64,000 nt of DNA, from contig CBDCBA010000020.1 of assembly GCA_965214125.1 (NCBI GenBank), forward strand, positions 1 through 64,000, given 5' to 3'. The translations under genes and the position numbers were made by a program. The notes beneath the pieces were generated by a model. The model was not told the origin of the DNA, made no database searches, and saw only the letters and a list, made by a program, of their open reading frames with translations. This document shows, one piece after another, positions 1 through 9,671 of this stretch (the first letter of the stretch is position 1; the number at the start of each line of letters is the position of its first letter). This stretch comes from CBDCBA01 sp965214125 (lineage in GTDB: Bacteria; Planctomycetota; Phycisphaerae; Tepidisphaerales; Tepidisphaeraceae).

Positions 1-27
1 CTATGACACCAGTTGCTTCTGGCTGCT

Positions 28-456
28 CTAGTAGCCGCACCAGCGGTCACACGCGCCGGCGTGGCGGTGCTCGTAGCAGTCGTCGTCGTAGTAGGTGTCG
101 TCGTAGTCGTATCGGTCCTCGTAGTAGCGATCGTCGTAGTGCCGATCCCGACGATGGGCGGCGCGCTCGCGTTCGAGATCGCGTTGGGCACCGATGGTTG
201 CGCCGGTGCTGGCGCCGACGATCCCGCCGAGGAAGGCCCCCTCGGTCGCGTGGCCGCTTTGGTGGCCGATGGCGGTGCCCGCGGCGACACCCAGGCCGCC
301 ACCAATCAGGGCACCGCGGCCCGCGTCGCCGGCGCAGCCGACGCTGCCGGCCGCACCGAACATGACGACGCCGCCCAAGGCGACGCTAGCGAATCGCTTC
401 GCGAGGCGGGTTGCGGGCGCAGGGACGTTGTTCACCATCAAATGGCGGAAGTTCAT
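28..456 (-). CDS. Glycine-zipper lipoprotein, 142 aa
   Basis: Small envelope protein. The N-terminus has basic residues, a hydrophobic stretch and a lipobox-like GSVGC, so it is probably an exported lipoprotein. Next comes a glycine-zipper block of repeated Gly-x3-Gly steps (GALIGGGLGVAAGTAIG and a second copy around GAFLGGIVGASTGATIG), as in YMGG/OmpA-associated zipper proteins that pack against membranes. The C-terminal third is very rich in Asp, Tyr, Arg and His and looks disordered or metal-binding. I chose the ATG at 456 because GGAG lies just upstream; a longer reading to 549 adds an Arg-rich, unlikely leader. The precise role is unknown. The gene stands apart from its neighbour by about 145 bp. 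Confidence 0.7.
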   Translation of the reverse strand: MNFRHLMVNNVPAPATRLAKRFASVALGGVVMFGAAGSVGCAGDAGRGALIGGGLGVAAGTAIGHQSGHATEGAFLGGIVGASTGATIGAQRDLERERAAHRRDRHYDDRYYEDRYDYDDTYYDDDCYEHRHAGACDRWCGY

Positions 457-600
457 GGTTGCTCCGGTTGAGGATTTGCGTGTGGCGGCCACGCGGGCGA
501 CGCTCCGAGGCGTTGCTCGCGGGCGGGGACCGCCGCACTCGTTAGACACGACCGGCCGCCGAACGTCAGTGCGTGGCGGGCGACCCGGCCTGGGCCAAGA

Positions 601-2208
601 TCATCGCCCGGACTCCCCTGAACGGGGCGACGCGGCCGGCAGCAGCGGCAGCCAAGCCATCGCCGTCAGCGCCAAAAGTCCCGCCGGAACACCGGCAAGG
701 CTCAGCTTCAGCGCCAGCCCGACGTGCCACGCCGACGCGGCGAGCAGCGTGGTCGCGAACATCGCGGCAACGAGCGCCGCCCACCAGCCAATCGTTCGAT
801 GCCCGACGAGCAGCGCCAGTCCCGAAGCGCCCGCGGCAATCGTGAACAGGTAGCCGCCGCCGGGCAACAGGGCCGTCGTCGCGACCGCGAGCGTTAGGAG
901 CAGCGACGTCGCGAGGACGCCCGCCGCCACACGGTGCCTCGTCGAAATCACCACCAAGGGCAACGCCGCCACCGCCGCCATGGCAAACCAGATCGGGCCG
1001 AACCATGCCCCCGACTGTGGATCGGGAAGCAGCAAGCCGAGCACCTGCGCCCACGCGACGGAGGCAACGAGCCAGCCGATGACCCACGCGGCCCCGCCGA
1101 TCCACCCGCCCCACCCTCGCCGCCCGGTGCGTCGGGCACCCGCGATCAGGCCGGCGAGCCCGATGGTTCCCATTCCCGCGAGCACCGCCCACCGCCACGG
1201 CTGGCCGTAGCGCACGACGCCGAGCGACAGGACGTCGAAGAAGGTCGCGTCGGTGTCGCTGCGAATGCGCGACAGGTCCGCGTTCGCAATCGCCCGGCCG
1301 AGGCCGACGGTCTGGGCCACGCCGTGCAGGAGCGTCGCGCGGCTGAGGTTCGCGGGGACGTCGCCCGGCTGGTGATAGTGCTCGTACCCGCCGACGAACG
1401 CGAAGTTCAGGCCGGGCAGGTTCACCGCGAGCTTGGGCAAGTCGCGCTCGATGTGCTCCGGCAAGTCGCCGGGCTGGAAGCGGAAGACGGTGAAGTCCGT
1501 CGCGTTGGGCATCAGGCGGTAGACTGCCGGCCCGAGCGAGCTGGCCACCGGGTGCGGCGAAGTTTGGGCGTACAACGCGACCAGCCGCGCGTCGCCCCGG
1601 CCCGTCTCGAAGAGCACAGATGGCCCGCGACTGCCGCGGCCCTCGACGTTTACGACCGCGGCAACGCCCATGAAGTCCGGCGCCGTCCGCTGGGCCCACA
1701 GCCGCGCTCCAAGCAGGCCGGCCTCCTCGGCGTCAGTCAGCAGGACAACCACGTCGTTCGCCGGCCGATCCGCCGCGAGTTGCCGGGCCGCCTCCATCAC
1801 GGCCGCCACGCCGGCCGCGTCGTCGCCCGCGCCGCGTGAGGGGCCGGGCCGACTGTCGAAGTGGGCCACGAGCATCAGTGCCCGCCCGGTGCCGGCCGTG
1901 CCGTCGAGCGTGGCGACGAGGTTGCCGATCGGCACGGTTTGATCGCGAAACCGCCAGTGCGGCAGCGTGCCGCGCTGCTCCTCCACCCGGTAGCCGAGCG
2001 ACTCGAGCTCGCCGCGCAGGAACGCCCGGACCCGGTCGTTCGCCGCCGACCCCGCCGGGTGCGGCTCGGCCGCAACCCGGTTCAGGATGGACGTCGCGTA
2101 CCCGGCGTCGATGCTCGCGTAGGACGTCGGCGGGTGCAGCCGCCACACGGTCACGACGACGGTTGCCGCCAACGCGAGCAGGATCACGAGCAGTCGCACA
2201 AGCGACAT
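601..2208 (-). CDS. M28-family zinc peptidase with C-terminal membrane domain, 535 aa
   Basis: Zn-dependent aminopeptidase-like protein. An N-terminal membrane anchor (about residues 5-22) is followed by an M28 catalytic domain. It shows the metal-binding pattern HFD (H116, D118), the bridging Asp in GAGDDAAG (D129/D130), the catalytic Glu pair DAEEAG (E161, E162) and a late His in YEHYHQPGD. The C-terminal 200 residues are mostly hydrophobic helices, as in FXNA/Pfr1-like membrane M28 proteins, so the active site probably faces the periplasm. The start codon overlaps the stop of the upstream oxidoreductase gene (TAATG), so the two are translationally coupled. The substrate cannot be told from the sequence. 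Confidence 0.85.
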   Translation of the reverse strand: MSLVRLLVILLALAATVVVTVWRLHPPTSYASIDAGYATSILNRVAAEPHPAGSAANDRVRAFLRGELESLGYRVEEQRGTLPHWRFRDQTVPIGNLVATLDGTAGTGRALMLVAHFDSRPGPSRGAGDDAAGVAAVMEAARQLAADRPANDVVVLLTDAEEAGLLGARLWAQRTAPDFMGVAAVVNVEGRGSRGPSVLFETGRGDARLVALYAQTSPHPVASSLGPAVYRLMPNATDFTVFRFQPGDLPEHIERDLPKLAVNLPGLNFAFVGGYEHYHQPGDVPANLSRATLLHGVAQTVGLGRAIANADLSRIRSDTDATFFDVLSLGVVRYGQPWRWAVLAGMGTIGLAGLIAGARRTGRRGWGGWIGGAAWVIGWLVASVAWAQVLGLLLPDPQSGAWFGPIWFAMAAVAALPLVVISTRHRVAAGVLATSLLLTLAVATTALLPGGGYLFTIAAGASGLALLVGHRTIGWWAALVAAMFATTLLAASAWHVGLALKLSLAGVPAGLLALTAMAWLPLLPAASPRSGESGR

Positions 2209-3236
2209 TAGCCGCCCGCCCGTTCAAGCCACGCCTCGCGGTCGCCGTAGTAGCCCGCCAGCACGGCGTCCATGGCGGCGTTCGTCCGCAGGGCGGAGTC
2301 GCCGGTGCTGGGGCAGGCGCCCTCGCCGAGCAGGTGGGCGATGACATCCGTCATCAGGTGTTCCTGCACGTGCGGCCCGTGCGGGCGCTCGATGGTTTCG
2401 ACGGCCCCGTCGCGACGGATCAGTTCAAGCGGCTCGTTGCCGAAGCAGCTCATGCGGAGCGTTGCGTTCGTTCCCTCAATCGTCAGAAGGTCCGCACGCT
2501 CTGCCCCCGCGAAGTTCCACCGCGCCGTGCCGGCAATGCCACCGGGTTGGGTGAAGCTCATGGCGACGGCATCCTCGACCTCCGTGCGGCCGTCGCCGTG
2601 GCGGGTCGCAACGCCGGCCACGTGGTCGAGCGGGCCGAGCAGGAAATCGAGCAAGTCGAGCAGGTGGCTGCCGAGGTCGAGGAAGAGTCCTCCGCCGCTG
2701 ACGGCCGCGTCGGTTCGCCAGCCGTGGTCGCGGCCGGGGCTGAACAGGCGGGTCATCCCGTAGCCGACGCTCGACACGTTGCCGAGTTCGCCGGCGTCGA
2801 TGAGCCGCTTGGCCTCCATAAATCGCGGCAGGCGACGCCGGTAGTACGCGACGAGCAAAGGGCGATCTGCTCCGCGAAACGCCTCGACCATTCGGCGGCA
2901 CTCGCCCGCGGTGCGACCCATCGGCTTCTCGACGTAACACGCCTTGCCCGCCGCCGCGACCTGCTCGGCGAGATGGCAGTGCGAGCCGGGCGGCGTCGCG
3001 ACGTACACCGCGTTCACCTCGCCATCGTGGATCAGCTCGTCCGCGTCGCCGTAGTGACGCGGCACCTTGTGACGCTTTGCGAAGTCCGCCGCCTTTGCCG
3101 CGTCGCGTCGCATCACCGCGACCACGCGGGACGCCGGCGGGCGGTTCATCACCGATGGGCCGCTCTTCACCTCCGACACGTCGCCGCAGCCGAGGATGCC
3201 CCACCGCACTTCGTCCAATGCCATGCCGCCCAGCAT
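2208..3236 (-). CDS. Gfo/Idh/MocA-family oxidoreductase, 342 aa
   Basis: NAD(P)-dependent sugar or inositol dehydrogenase family. The N-terminal Rossmann fold carries the dinucleotide motif GILGCGDVSE, followed by YVATPPGSH and the family signature VEKPMG, with its catalytic Lys, around residue 100. The C-terminal half has the alpha/beta dimerisation domain (GGGLFLDLGSHLLDLLDFLLG). Full length. Two in-frame ATGs (3236 and 3224) are possible starts. It overlaps the M28 peptidase gene by one base. The family acts on sugars, polyols, or amino sugars; this member's substrate is not predictable. Confidence 0.88.
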   Translation of the reverse strand: MLGGMALDEVRWGILGCGDVSEVKSGPSVMNRPPASRVVAVMRRDAAKAADFAKRHKVPRHYGDADELIHDGEVNAVYVATPPGSHCHLAEQVAAAGKACYVEKPMGRTAGECRRMVEAFRGADRPLLVAYYRRRLPRFMEAKRLIDAGELGNVSSVGYGMTRLFSPGRDHGWRTDAAVSGGGLFLDLGSHLLDLLDFLLGPLDHVAGVATRHGDGRTEVEDAVAMSFTQPGGIAGTARWNFAGAERADLLTIEGTNATLRMSCFGNEPLELIRRDGAVETIERPHGPHVQEHLMTDVIAHLLGEGACPSTGDSALRTNAAMDAVLAGYYGDREAWLERAGG

Positions 3237-3259
3237 GGCGACGCGGCGCCCGCGATCAA

Positions 3260-3703
3260 CTATTCCAGCACGTCGTTCACTTCGACACGGCGATCCATCG
3301 CGAGGTTCGCGAGCTTGTCGGCCAGCTTGTTCTTGTGGCGCAGGTTGTGTTCGAGCGTGATCCGCCCGGCCTCCTGAATCTCGCCGACGATCTGCTGAGC
3401 CCGCTCGTACAGCGGTTTCAGGCCTGCGTTCTTGACGCGGTACTGGCCCTTCATCTGCTTGATGACCAATTCGCTGTCGCCGCGAATCGTGACTTGGTCG
3501 GCGCCGAGATCGCGCGCCTGCTCCAGCGCGAAGATCAGGCCGCGATACTCCGCCACGTTGTTGGTCGCCACGCCGATGAACCGGCCGGCGGTGACGATGG
3601 GCGTCTCGACGTCACGATCGTCGCGCACGACGACCCCGAACCCGGCCGGGCCTGGGTTGCCGCGGGAGCCGCCGTCGAACTCGCAAATCAGGTGCTTTGG
3701 CAT
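3260..3703 (-). CDS. rnhA: Ribonuclease HI family protein, 147 aa
   Basis: Cleaves the RNA strand of RNA-DNA hybrids. The RNase H catalytic residues are visible: D10 in EFDGGSRGNPG, E52 in NNVAEYRG, D76 in IRGDSELV and D129 near KNKLADKLAN. The spacing and the GGSRGNPGPAG start match the compact RNase HI type found in Gram-positives and archaea, which lacks the basic handle region of E. coli RnhA. Length is normal for that type. It lies 23 bp from the oxidoreductase and 21 bp from the zinc-ribbon gene, all on the minus strand, so one operon is likely. Confidence 0.9.
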   Translation of the reverse strand: MPKHLICEFDGGSRGNPGPAGFGVVVRDDRDVETPIVTAGRFIGVATNNVAEYRGLIFALEQARDLGADQVTIRGDSELVIKQMKGQYRVKNAGLKPLYERAQQIVGEIQEAGRITLEHNLRHKNKLADKLANLAMDRRVEVNDVLE

Positions 3704-3724
3704 TGGGTGCGGAAGACAAACGCC

Positions 3725-4948
3725 CTAATCCTTCGCCTCGACTTCGACCGCTTCGTCGGCGGTTGCAGCAACGGTCGGCTGAATCGGCACCTGGTGGGCG
3801 ACGCCGGTGTCGGGCGAGCCGGCGGCGCCGTCGATCGCATCGGTGACTTCGGTAATCGGCGGGGCAACGATGGTGTCGCCGTTGGGCGACTCGCCCACGA
3901 GAACCACCTCGTAAGCGGTGTCGATGTCGGCCGCCTGCACCTTGCCGGCGAGCAGCTTAGCGAAGCCATCGCGGCTGCTGACACTGAAGGGACCCACCGG
4001 GTCATCGACGCCCTTCACGCGCACCTCGCATTCAACGGGCTTGCGTTCTTCGAGCTCCGCCTCGCGCAGCGACTCGGCCGCGGCCGTGGTGACGACTCGT
4101 TTCAGGTCGGCGGGCACGCCCTTCTTTGTCTTCTTGGCGGCCTTCTTCGTCGTCTTCTTCGCGGTGGAGCGCGTCGCCCGCTTGGCCACCTTCTTCTGCT
4201 TGACGGCGATCTCGGGGGTCAGATCCTCCGGGATAAACAGCATGCGGCCGCAGCCGGGGCAGGTGACGACATCATCCCGTGTGCGCAGGCGGTTGTACAC
4301 GTCGACTACGAGCTCCATGTTGCAGGCGGTGCAGTAATAGCGTTCCTCCTTGCCCTCGATGTGGCCGATGGGGGCGAGGGCTTCGCCATCGTAGTTGTCG
4401 GCAAGACGCTCGAAGGCGGCGCGAGGACCGGCGGGCACCTTGCCGGCCGCCTCGTCGCGAACGGGCTGGAGCTCATCAATGCGGGCCTGCAACGCGGCGG
4501 TGGTGTCGCCAATGCTCGACTCGAGTTCCTCGGCCTGCGCACGCTCGGCCTTGGCAGTATCGGCCTGCTCCTGCCGCTGTGCCGTCAGCGCGTCGATCTC
4601 CTGAAGCTTGGCGGTCGACTCGTCCTCGATTCGGCCACGCTCGACCTTCTGCGTGTTTATCTCGCCGAGAAACGCCTGGTACTGGCGGTTGTTCTGAGCT
4701 TCCTGCTGCTGGAGGCGCAGGTGCTCGATGTGCTCGTCGCGCTGCTTCAGATCGGAGTCGAGCTCCATCTGCTTGGCCTTGACCTGCTTGAGTTGCTCGC
4801 CGGTGGCGGTCAGCGCCTGCTCGCCGAGTTCAGCCCGCTTCTTTTGGATTCGCAGGCCGCGGGTGGCTTGATCGAGGTCGTCCTGTGCCTTGCGAAGGTC
4901 GGAGTCGACGCGGAAGAGTTGAAGCAGGGCAAGGTTGATGGGTCCCAT
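3725..4948 (-). CDS. Coiled-coil zinc-ribbon protein (CT398/CdsZ-like) with Lys/Ala-rich linker and extra C-terminal domain
   Basis: The N-terminal ~170 residues form a long charged coiled coil rich in Gln, Glu, Lys and Ala, beginning with the family-like LLQLFRVDSDLRKAQ. A C4 zinc ribbon follows (YYCTACNMELV ... TCPGCGRML), the architecture of the chlamydial CT398/CdsZ family. Beyond it lies a basic linker of repeated Ala-Lys-Thr units (ATRSTAKKTTKKAAKKTKKG) and a C-terminal ~120 residue segment that I do not recognise. An alternative start at 5038 has GGGAG upstream but adds an Arg-rich leader unlike the family. The function is not established; adaptor or RNA-associated roles have been proposed for relatives. 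Confidence 0.75.
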   Translation of the reverse strand: MGPINLALLQLFRVDSDLRKAQDDLDQATRGLRIQKKRAELGEQALTATGEQLKQVKAKQMELDSDLKQRDEHIEHLRLQQQEAQNNRQYQAFLGEINTQKVERGRIEDESTAKLQEIDALTAQRQEQADTAKAERAQAEELESSIGDTTAALQARIDELQPVRDEAAGKVPAGPRAAFERLADNYDGEALAPIGHIEGKEERYYCTACNMELVVDVYNRLRTRDDVVTCPGCGRMLFIPEDLTPEIAVKQKKVAKRATRSTAKKTTKKAAKKTKKGVPADLKRVVTTAAAESLREAELEERKPVECEVRVKGVDDPVGPFSVSSRDGFAKLLAGKVQAADIDTAYEVVLVGESPNGDTIVAPPITEVTDAIDGAAGSPDTGVAHQVPIQPTVAATADEAVEVEAKD

Positions 4949-5038
4949 GTCGATCGTCAGCGGAATGCGGGTGCGGCGCAATGCCGGTCCATTCGCCTTG
5001 GCACGCGAAATGGCGGAAAAGTGCAGGCGGTTGGGCAT

Positions 5039-5312
5039 GGTAAGCCGCTCCCGCTTCGGAAGCGACCATTTGTTCCTGTTTAGGTGTCGGGCGCAGGCGG
5101 GACGCTGAGAATTGGAGGACAGTGCGGGTCAGTGCTCAAGCACATCCCGATGCGCCGGTGGAGTTCGGCTGGTCGGGCGCGAGGGATTTACCTGTTGCCG
5201 CTTCACGATCCGGCGGAAGGAATGACGAGATGAAGCGGTTGAAGGAAACGGTTGAAGAGAGACGAGCGCGCAGCAAAGCACACCCGCAGCGTGGGCTGCG
5301 GGTGTGCGATTT
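5039..5312. other. Intergenic: end of the 16S transcription unit and upstream region of the zinc-ribbon gene
   Basis: No convincing gene lies here. Short open frames on both strands overlap the 16S trailer stem and terminator and have no recognisable protein features. The upstream part (5039-5270) presumably carries the promoter of the zinc-ribbon operon, but I could not pick a clear one. Confidence 0.5.
5273..5312 (-). terminator. Terminator-like hairpin after the 16S gene
   Basis: A perfect 12-bp stem (5279-5290 with 5295-5306; arm CACACCCGCAGC) closes a 4-nt loop. It is lengthened by outer pairing of GCAAAG with the TTTGC side. It lies about 140 nt after the 16S 3' end and immediately beyond the trailer arm of the processing stem. 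On the minus strand the hairpin is followed by CTTTGC and not by a long T-run, so termination efficiency is uncertain. Confidence 0.65.
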
Positions 5313-5343
5313 GCTCTTGGACAAGCAAATAGTCGGATGGCCG
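5313..5343 (-). other. Trailer arm of the 16S processing stem
   Basis: These 31 bases are the inverted partner of 7257-7287: 28 of 31 positions match and one of the three differences is a G-U wobble. In the minus-strand transcript the two arms can pair and loop out the entire pre-16S RNA, the classical substrate for RNase III. The core shared block reads AAATAGTCGGAT. Confidence 0.85.
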
Positions 5344-5444
5344 TCCGCCACCGTTGCCGATGGCGTCCTACCGGAAGCCGGTAGACGAGGCTGTGCTGAC
5401 AGTCGCCTCAGGGTTCGCACCCAGTTGGCGTCTACATAATCCCG

Positions 5445-6937
<1,493 letters not shown>

Positions 6938-7256
6938 TTAGCTTTGATGCCGACGCCAAAGACGACGGTTAATCTCACTGAATTGAAGTGTTTGCCCTCG
7001 CCGCCTCCGATAAGACAACGGAGACGACGTTTGCAACAGAAGGATGCTGTTGCGAGCAAGACTCAAACTTCCTACTAGCATTTGCCTCACGCCGGACAAG
7101 TCCGACGATCAGCACATTTCAAGTGGGGATCACTTGCATGCATGCACGCAAGGATGTTTGAGTGTTCGGCCCGCCCCAGGGGGCGGACCGGGATCAATTT
7201 CCAGGCCAGTCACCCCATCGTTTCCGATGAAGCCACTTGCCCGGATCACATCCTCG
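6938..7256 (-). other. 16S leader region
   Basis: About 320 nt of transcribed leader between the processing stem and the mature 16S 5' end. I see no tRNA and no gene here. It includes a GCATGC-rich patch near 7137-7150 and several short stems of no clear meaning. Confidence 0.6.
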
Positions 7257-7287
7257 CGGCGATCCGACTATTTACTTGTCAAAGAGC
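7257..7287 (-). other. Leader arm of the 16S processing stem
   Basis: Inverted partner of 5313-5343 (28 of 31 matches). Folding of the two arms would bring both ends of the pre-16S together for RNase III. The boxA-like sequence overlaps its promoter-proximal side, which resembles the arrangement in enterobacterial rrn leaders. Confidence 0.85.
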
Positions 7288-7288
7288 C
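7276..7288 (-). promoter_or_regulatory. boxA-like antitermination element
   Basis: On the minus strand the 13 bases read GGCTCTTTGACAA and match the rrn boxA consensus TGCTCTTTAACAA at 11 of 13 positions. It lies about 75 nt downstream of the proximal promoter, where NusB/S10-dependent antitermination signals act in rRNA operons. Confidence 0.75.
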
Positions 7289-7361
7289 TTCTGTTCTACG
7301 CCCAACCGTCGCAAAAGTTCGCCCGAAGGCTTCACTTTGCGTCCCGTTGGTCGCGGTGGGC

Positions 7362-7389
7362 ATCGTAGGCGAGGTTAACTGTGGGTCAA
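7362..7389 (-). promoter_or_regulatory. Proximal rRNA promoter (P2)
   Basis: Minus strand: -35 TTGACC (7384-7389), 16-bp spacer, -10 TACGAT (7362-7367). The -35 matches the sigma-70 consensus at 5 of 6 and the -10 at 4 of 6. A 16-bp spacer is typical of rRNA promoters. It has the same design as the distal promoter 125 bp upstream. Confidence 0.65.
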
Positions 7390-7486
7390 CCAACCGACCA
7401 TTTTTTCTGCCCGCCGCCTCGCTCTGGTTCCAGCCGCCTCACACCATGGAGTGTTCGGAATTTGTTCCCGTCGCGAAGTGCCGGGC

Positions 7487-7514
7487 AGTGTAGGCGGCCG
7501 GATGCCTTGGTCAA
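7487..7514 (-). promoter_or_regulatory. Distal rRNA promoter (P1)
   Basis: Minus strand: -35 TTGACC (7509-7514), 16-bp spacer, -10 TACACT (7487-7492). It lies just past the end of der and upstream of P2. Two promoters with an identical -35, an identical spacer and the same TAC--T -10 form support each other. Confidence 0.65.
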
Positions 7515-7567
7515 AGAACCTTGTGGATTTTCCCGTGCCTTTGGTTCGTCTTCGCAATTCTCCGCTT

Positions 7568-9133
7568 TCAGTGACGCCGGTTCTGCTTGTGGGTCGTCCG
7601 CGCGTGTCGCTTTGCCGCCAACTCGTTGCCCTCCTCGTCGCGGCTGCGTGGGCGCAGCGTGAGCTTGACCGGCACGTCCTCAAACGGCAGCCCATCCCGC
7701 AGGCGGTTCAGCAGGAAGCGGCGATACGATTCGTCGAACAGCTCCGGGTCGTTCACAAAGAGCACGATGTGCGGCGGCGCGACAGCGACCTGCGTGGCGT
7801 AGAAGATCTTGGGCCGACGTCGCCCACCTCGTGCGCCGCCGGGGGTTCGCTCGCTCATCGCCTCTTCAATGGCCCGGTTGAGCGCGCCGGTTCCCACCCG
7901 CGCCATTGCGGCCTTGTGCAGATTCCGGCTCAAGTCGAGCAGTGCCGGCACGCTCTTGCCCTCGCTCGCGGTGACGAACGCGGCCGGCGCGAACGCCAGG
8001 CCGGGCAGTTCGGCGTCGAGATATTCGCGGAAGTTCTCCATCAGGTCCGTGTCACGCGGCGCCTTGTCGCCGGCGTCGTCGGCCTCCCTTCGAACCTGGG
8101 CCCGCACAAGGTCCCACTTGTTGAGCACGATCACCGTCGGCTTCATCTGCTCGATGAGGTACTGCGCCAGCTTCTTGTCCGGCTCGGCGATCGGCTGCTG
8201 CGCGTCGAGCAAGAGCAGCACCACGTCCGCCCGCCGCACCGACCGCTGGGCCCGGTGAAAGCTGTAAAACTCGACGTCGGTGCTGACCATGTGCCGCTTC
8301 TTCCGCACGCCGGCCGTGTCGATGACGGTCATGGTGCGGCCATCCTTCTCGAAGACGACGTCGACGCTGTCGCGCGTGGTGCCGGCGACCTCGCTGACGA
8401 TCACCCGATCGGACCCGCCGCCCTCCTCTTCCTTGAAGAGCTTGGCGATGGCGTTCACGAGCGTGCTCTTGCCGGCGTTGCGCTTGCCGACAATGGCGAT
8501 CTTGATGTCCGGCTTGGGCGGCTCGGTCGGGGCGTCGGCGAGGTCGACGTGCTTGGCGACGATGTCCGCGAGGCGGCTCATCCCGCGGCCGGTCGTGGCG
8601 CTGATGCCGTGCGGCGTGCCAAAACCAAGGCGGGCGAAATCGCCTAAGCCTAAGTCGTGACGGTCGCCATCGGCCTTGTTCGCAAGCAGGACGACTTTGC
8701 GGCCCAGCTTGCGAAGCAGCTCCGCGATCAGTTCGTCGCCGGCGACGATGCCCGCGTGTGCGTCAACGACGAAGAAGACCAGGTCCGCCCTGCCCATCGC
8801 GGCCTCGACTTGCAGGCGGATGTGGTCGGTCAGGCCCTGCTCGTCCTCGAAGCCGTACCCGCCGGTGTCGACGAGCTCGACCCACCGCGGCCCATCCTTC
8901 GTGTCGACCATGAGCGGCACGCTGACGCGATCGCGCGTAACGCCGGGCTGATCCTGCACAATCGCCACACGCTTGCGGGCGAGGGCGTTGAGCAAGGAGG
9001 ATTTGCCGACGTTGGGCCGCCCGACGATGGCGACGGTCGGGTAGCGCGGTCGTGGCGGTGCCTCGTCGAGCGTTTCGGGTGGGGGTGCCGCGGCGTCAAG
9101 TTCGTCGGGCGCGGCGGGCGGTGTGTCGGACAT
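7568..9133 (-). CDS. der: Ribosome biogenesis GTPase Der (EngA), 521 aa
   Basis: Tandem-GTPase needed for 50S ribosome assembly. The first GTPase domain has P-loop GRPNVGKSS (about residues 38-46), DTGGYGF and a NKAD-type G4; the second has GKRNAGKST, DTAGVRKK and NKWD. The C-terminal KH-like domain ends in the usual basic tail. A Pro/Ala-rich extension of about 30 residues precedes the first domain. I took the ATG at 9133; an upstream start at 9202 would overlap the preceding gene further. Its position just ahead of the 16S promoters fits a ribosome-related neighbourhood. Confidence 0.93.
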   Translation of the reverse strand: MSDTPPAAPDELDAAAPPPETLDEAPPRPRYPTVAIVGRPNVGKSSLLNALARKRVAIVQDQPGVTRDRVSVPLMVDTKDGPRWVELVDTGGYGFEDEQGLTDHIRLQVEAAMGRADLVFFVVDAHAGIVAGDELIAELLRKLGRKVVLLANKADGDRHDLGLGDFARLGFGTPHGISATTGRGMSRLADIVAKHVDLADAPTEPPKPDIKIAIVGKRNAGKSTLVNAIAKLFKEEEGGGSDRVIVSEVAGTTRDSVDVVFEKDGRTMTVIDTAGVRKKRHMVSTDVEFYSFHRAQRSVRRADVVLLLLDAQQPIAEPDKKLAQYLIEQMKPTVIVLNKWDLVRAQVRREADDAGDKAPRDTDLMENFREYLDAELPGLAFAPAAFVTASEGKSVPALLDLSRNLHKAAMARVGTGALNRAIEEAMSERTPGGARGGRRRPKIFYATQVAVAPPHIVLFVNDPELFDESYRRFLLNRLRDGLPFEDVPVKLTLRPRSRDEEGNELAAKRHARTTHKQNRRH

Positions 9134-9179
9134 TTCGCCCGATCGTAGTGAGGGAGGCCGGGCTTGCGGCCGAGCGATG

Positions 9180-9671
9180 TCAGCCCGGGGTTGGGGAGCC
9201 AAATCTCAAGATGCGAACCATGCGTTGACGCAATCGAGATCGCAGCGTCGGCGGATTCAAGTCATGCCAGTGGGCTACTTGACGAACACAAGCCTCCTGA
9301 TGCTGCGCGTCGACCGGCCATGCCGCGAGGGTGCGTGCGTCGAGGGCAGGTTCGTACGGATCCGACAGCTCAACGACCACACAGCGGTCGGTTTCCGTCA
9401 ACACCGCGTCCCAAACAAGGTTGTCGTGCTGAGGATGCCAGTTTCGCAAGGCGGCGGCTTCGAGCAGGCGGCCGGCGCGGAGATGTGAGCGGATCATCGC
9501 GTGGCGATCGTGCTCGACGGGCGAGTCGATGGCACCCGTCAGCTCGCCCAGCCAGAGTGGTCGTCCGAACTCCTCAAAGGCCGGCTCCTTCGCGAGCAGG
9601 CGGCGGTATGCCCGTCCAACCTCCGGCATGCATCGCCACGTCCTGCCATATAAAAGTGTCGGCGGCTCCAT
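9180..9671 (-). CDS. Uncharacterised protein, 163 aa
   Basis: No domain recognised. The protein is soluble-looking, rich in Arg, Trp and His, and starts MEPPTLLYGRTW. It overlaps the stop codon of the upstream nucleotidyltransferase gene (TGATG; a GTG at 9674 would also work), so the two are translationally coupled and probably work together. The 3' end lies 46 bp from the der start. It might be a partner or substrate-recognition protein of the nucleotidyltransferase, but that is inference from position only. Confidence 0.55.
   Translation of the reverse strand: MEPPTLLYGRTWRCMPEVGRAYRRLLAKEPAFEEFGRPLWLGELTGAIDSPVEHDRHAMIRSHLRAGRLLEAAALRNWHPQHDNLVWDAVLTETDRCVVVELSDPYEPALDARTLAAWPVDAQHQEACVRQVAHWHDLNPPTLRSRLRQRMVRILRFGSPTPG

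Noticed and set aside
3077..5083. A 668-codon plus-strand open frame and similar very long frames opposite real genes (for example 11909-13633 and 23530-24741)
   Set aside because: In GC-rich DNA the antisense strand stays open by chance. These translations are Arg/Gly/His-rich without family features, while the opposite strand carries rnhA, tyrS or the secretin.
5122..5439. A 105-codon plus-strand frame downstream of 16S
   Set aside because: It overlaps the trailer arm of the processing stem and the terminator hairpin and has no recognisable protein features.
6938..7560. A tRNA-Ile/Ala pair or a 23S gene expected near 16S
   Set aside because: No cloverleaf or 23S-type sequence is visible on either side of the 16S gene.
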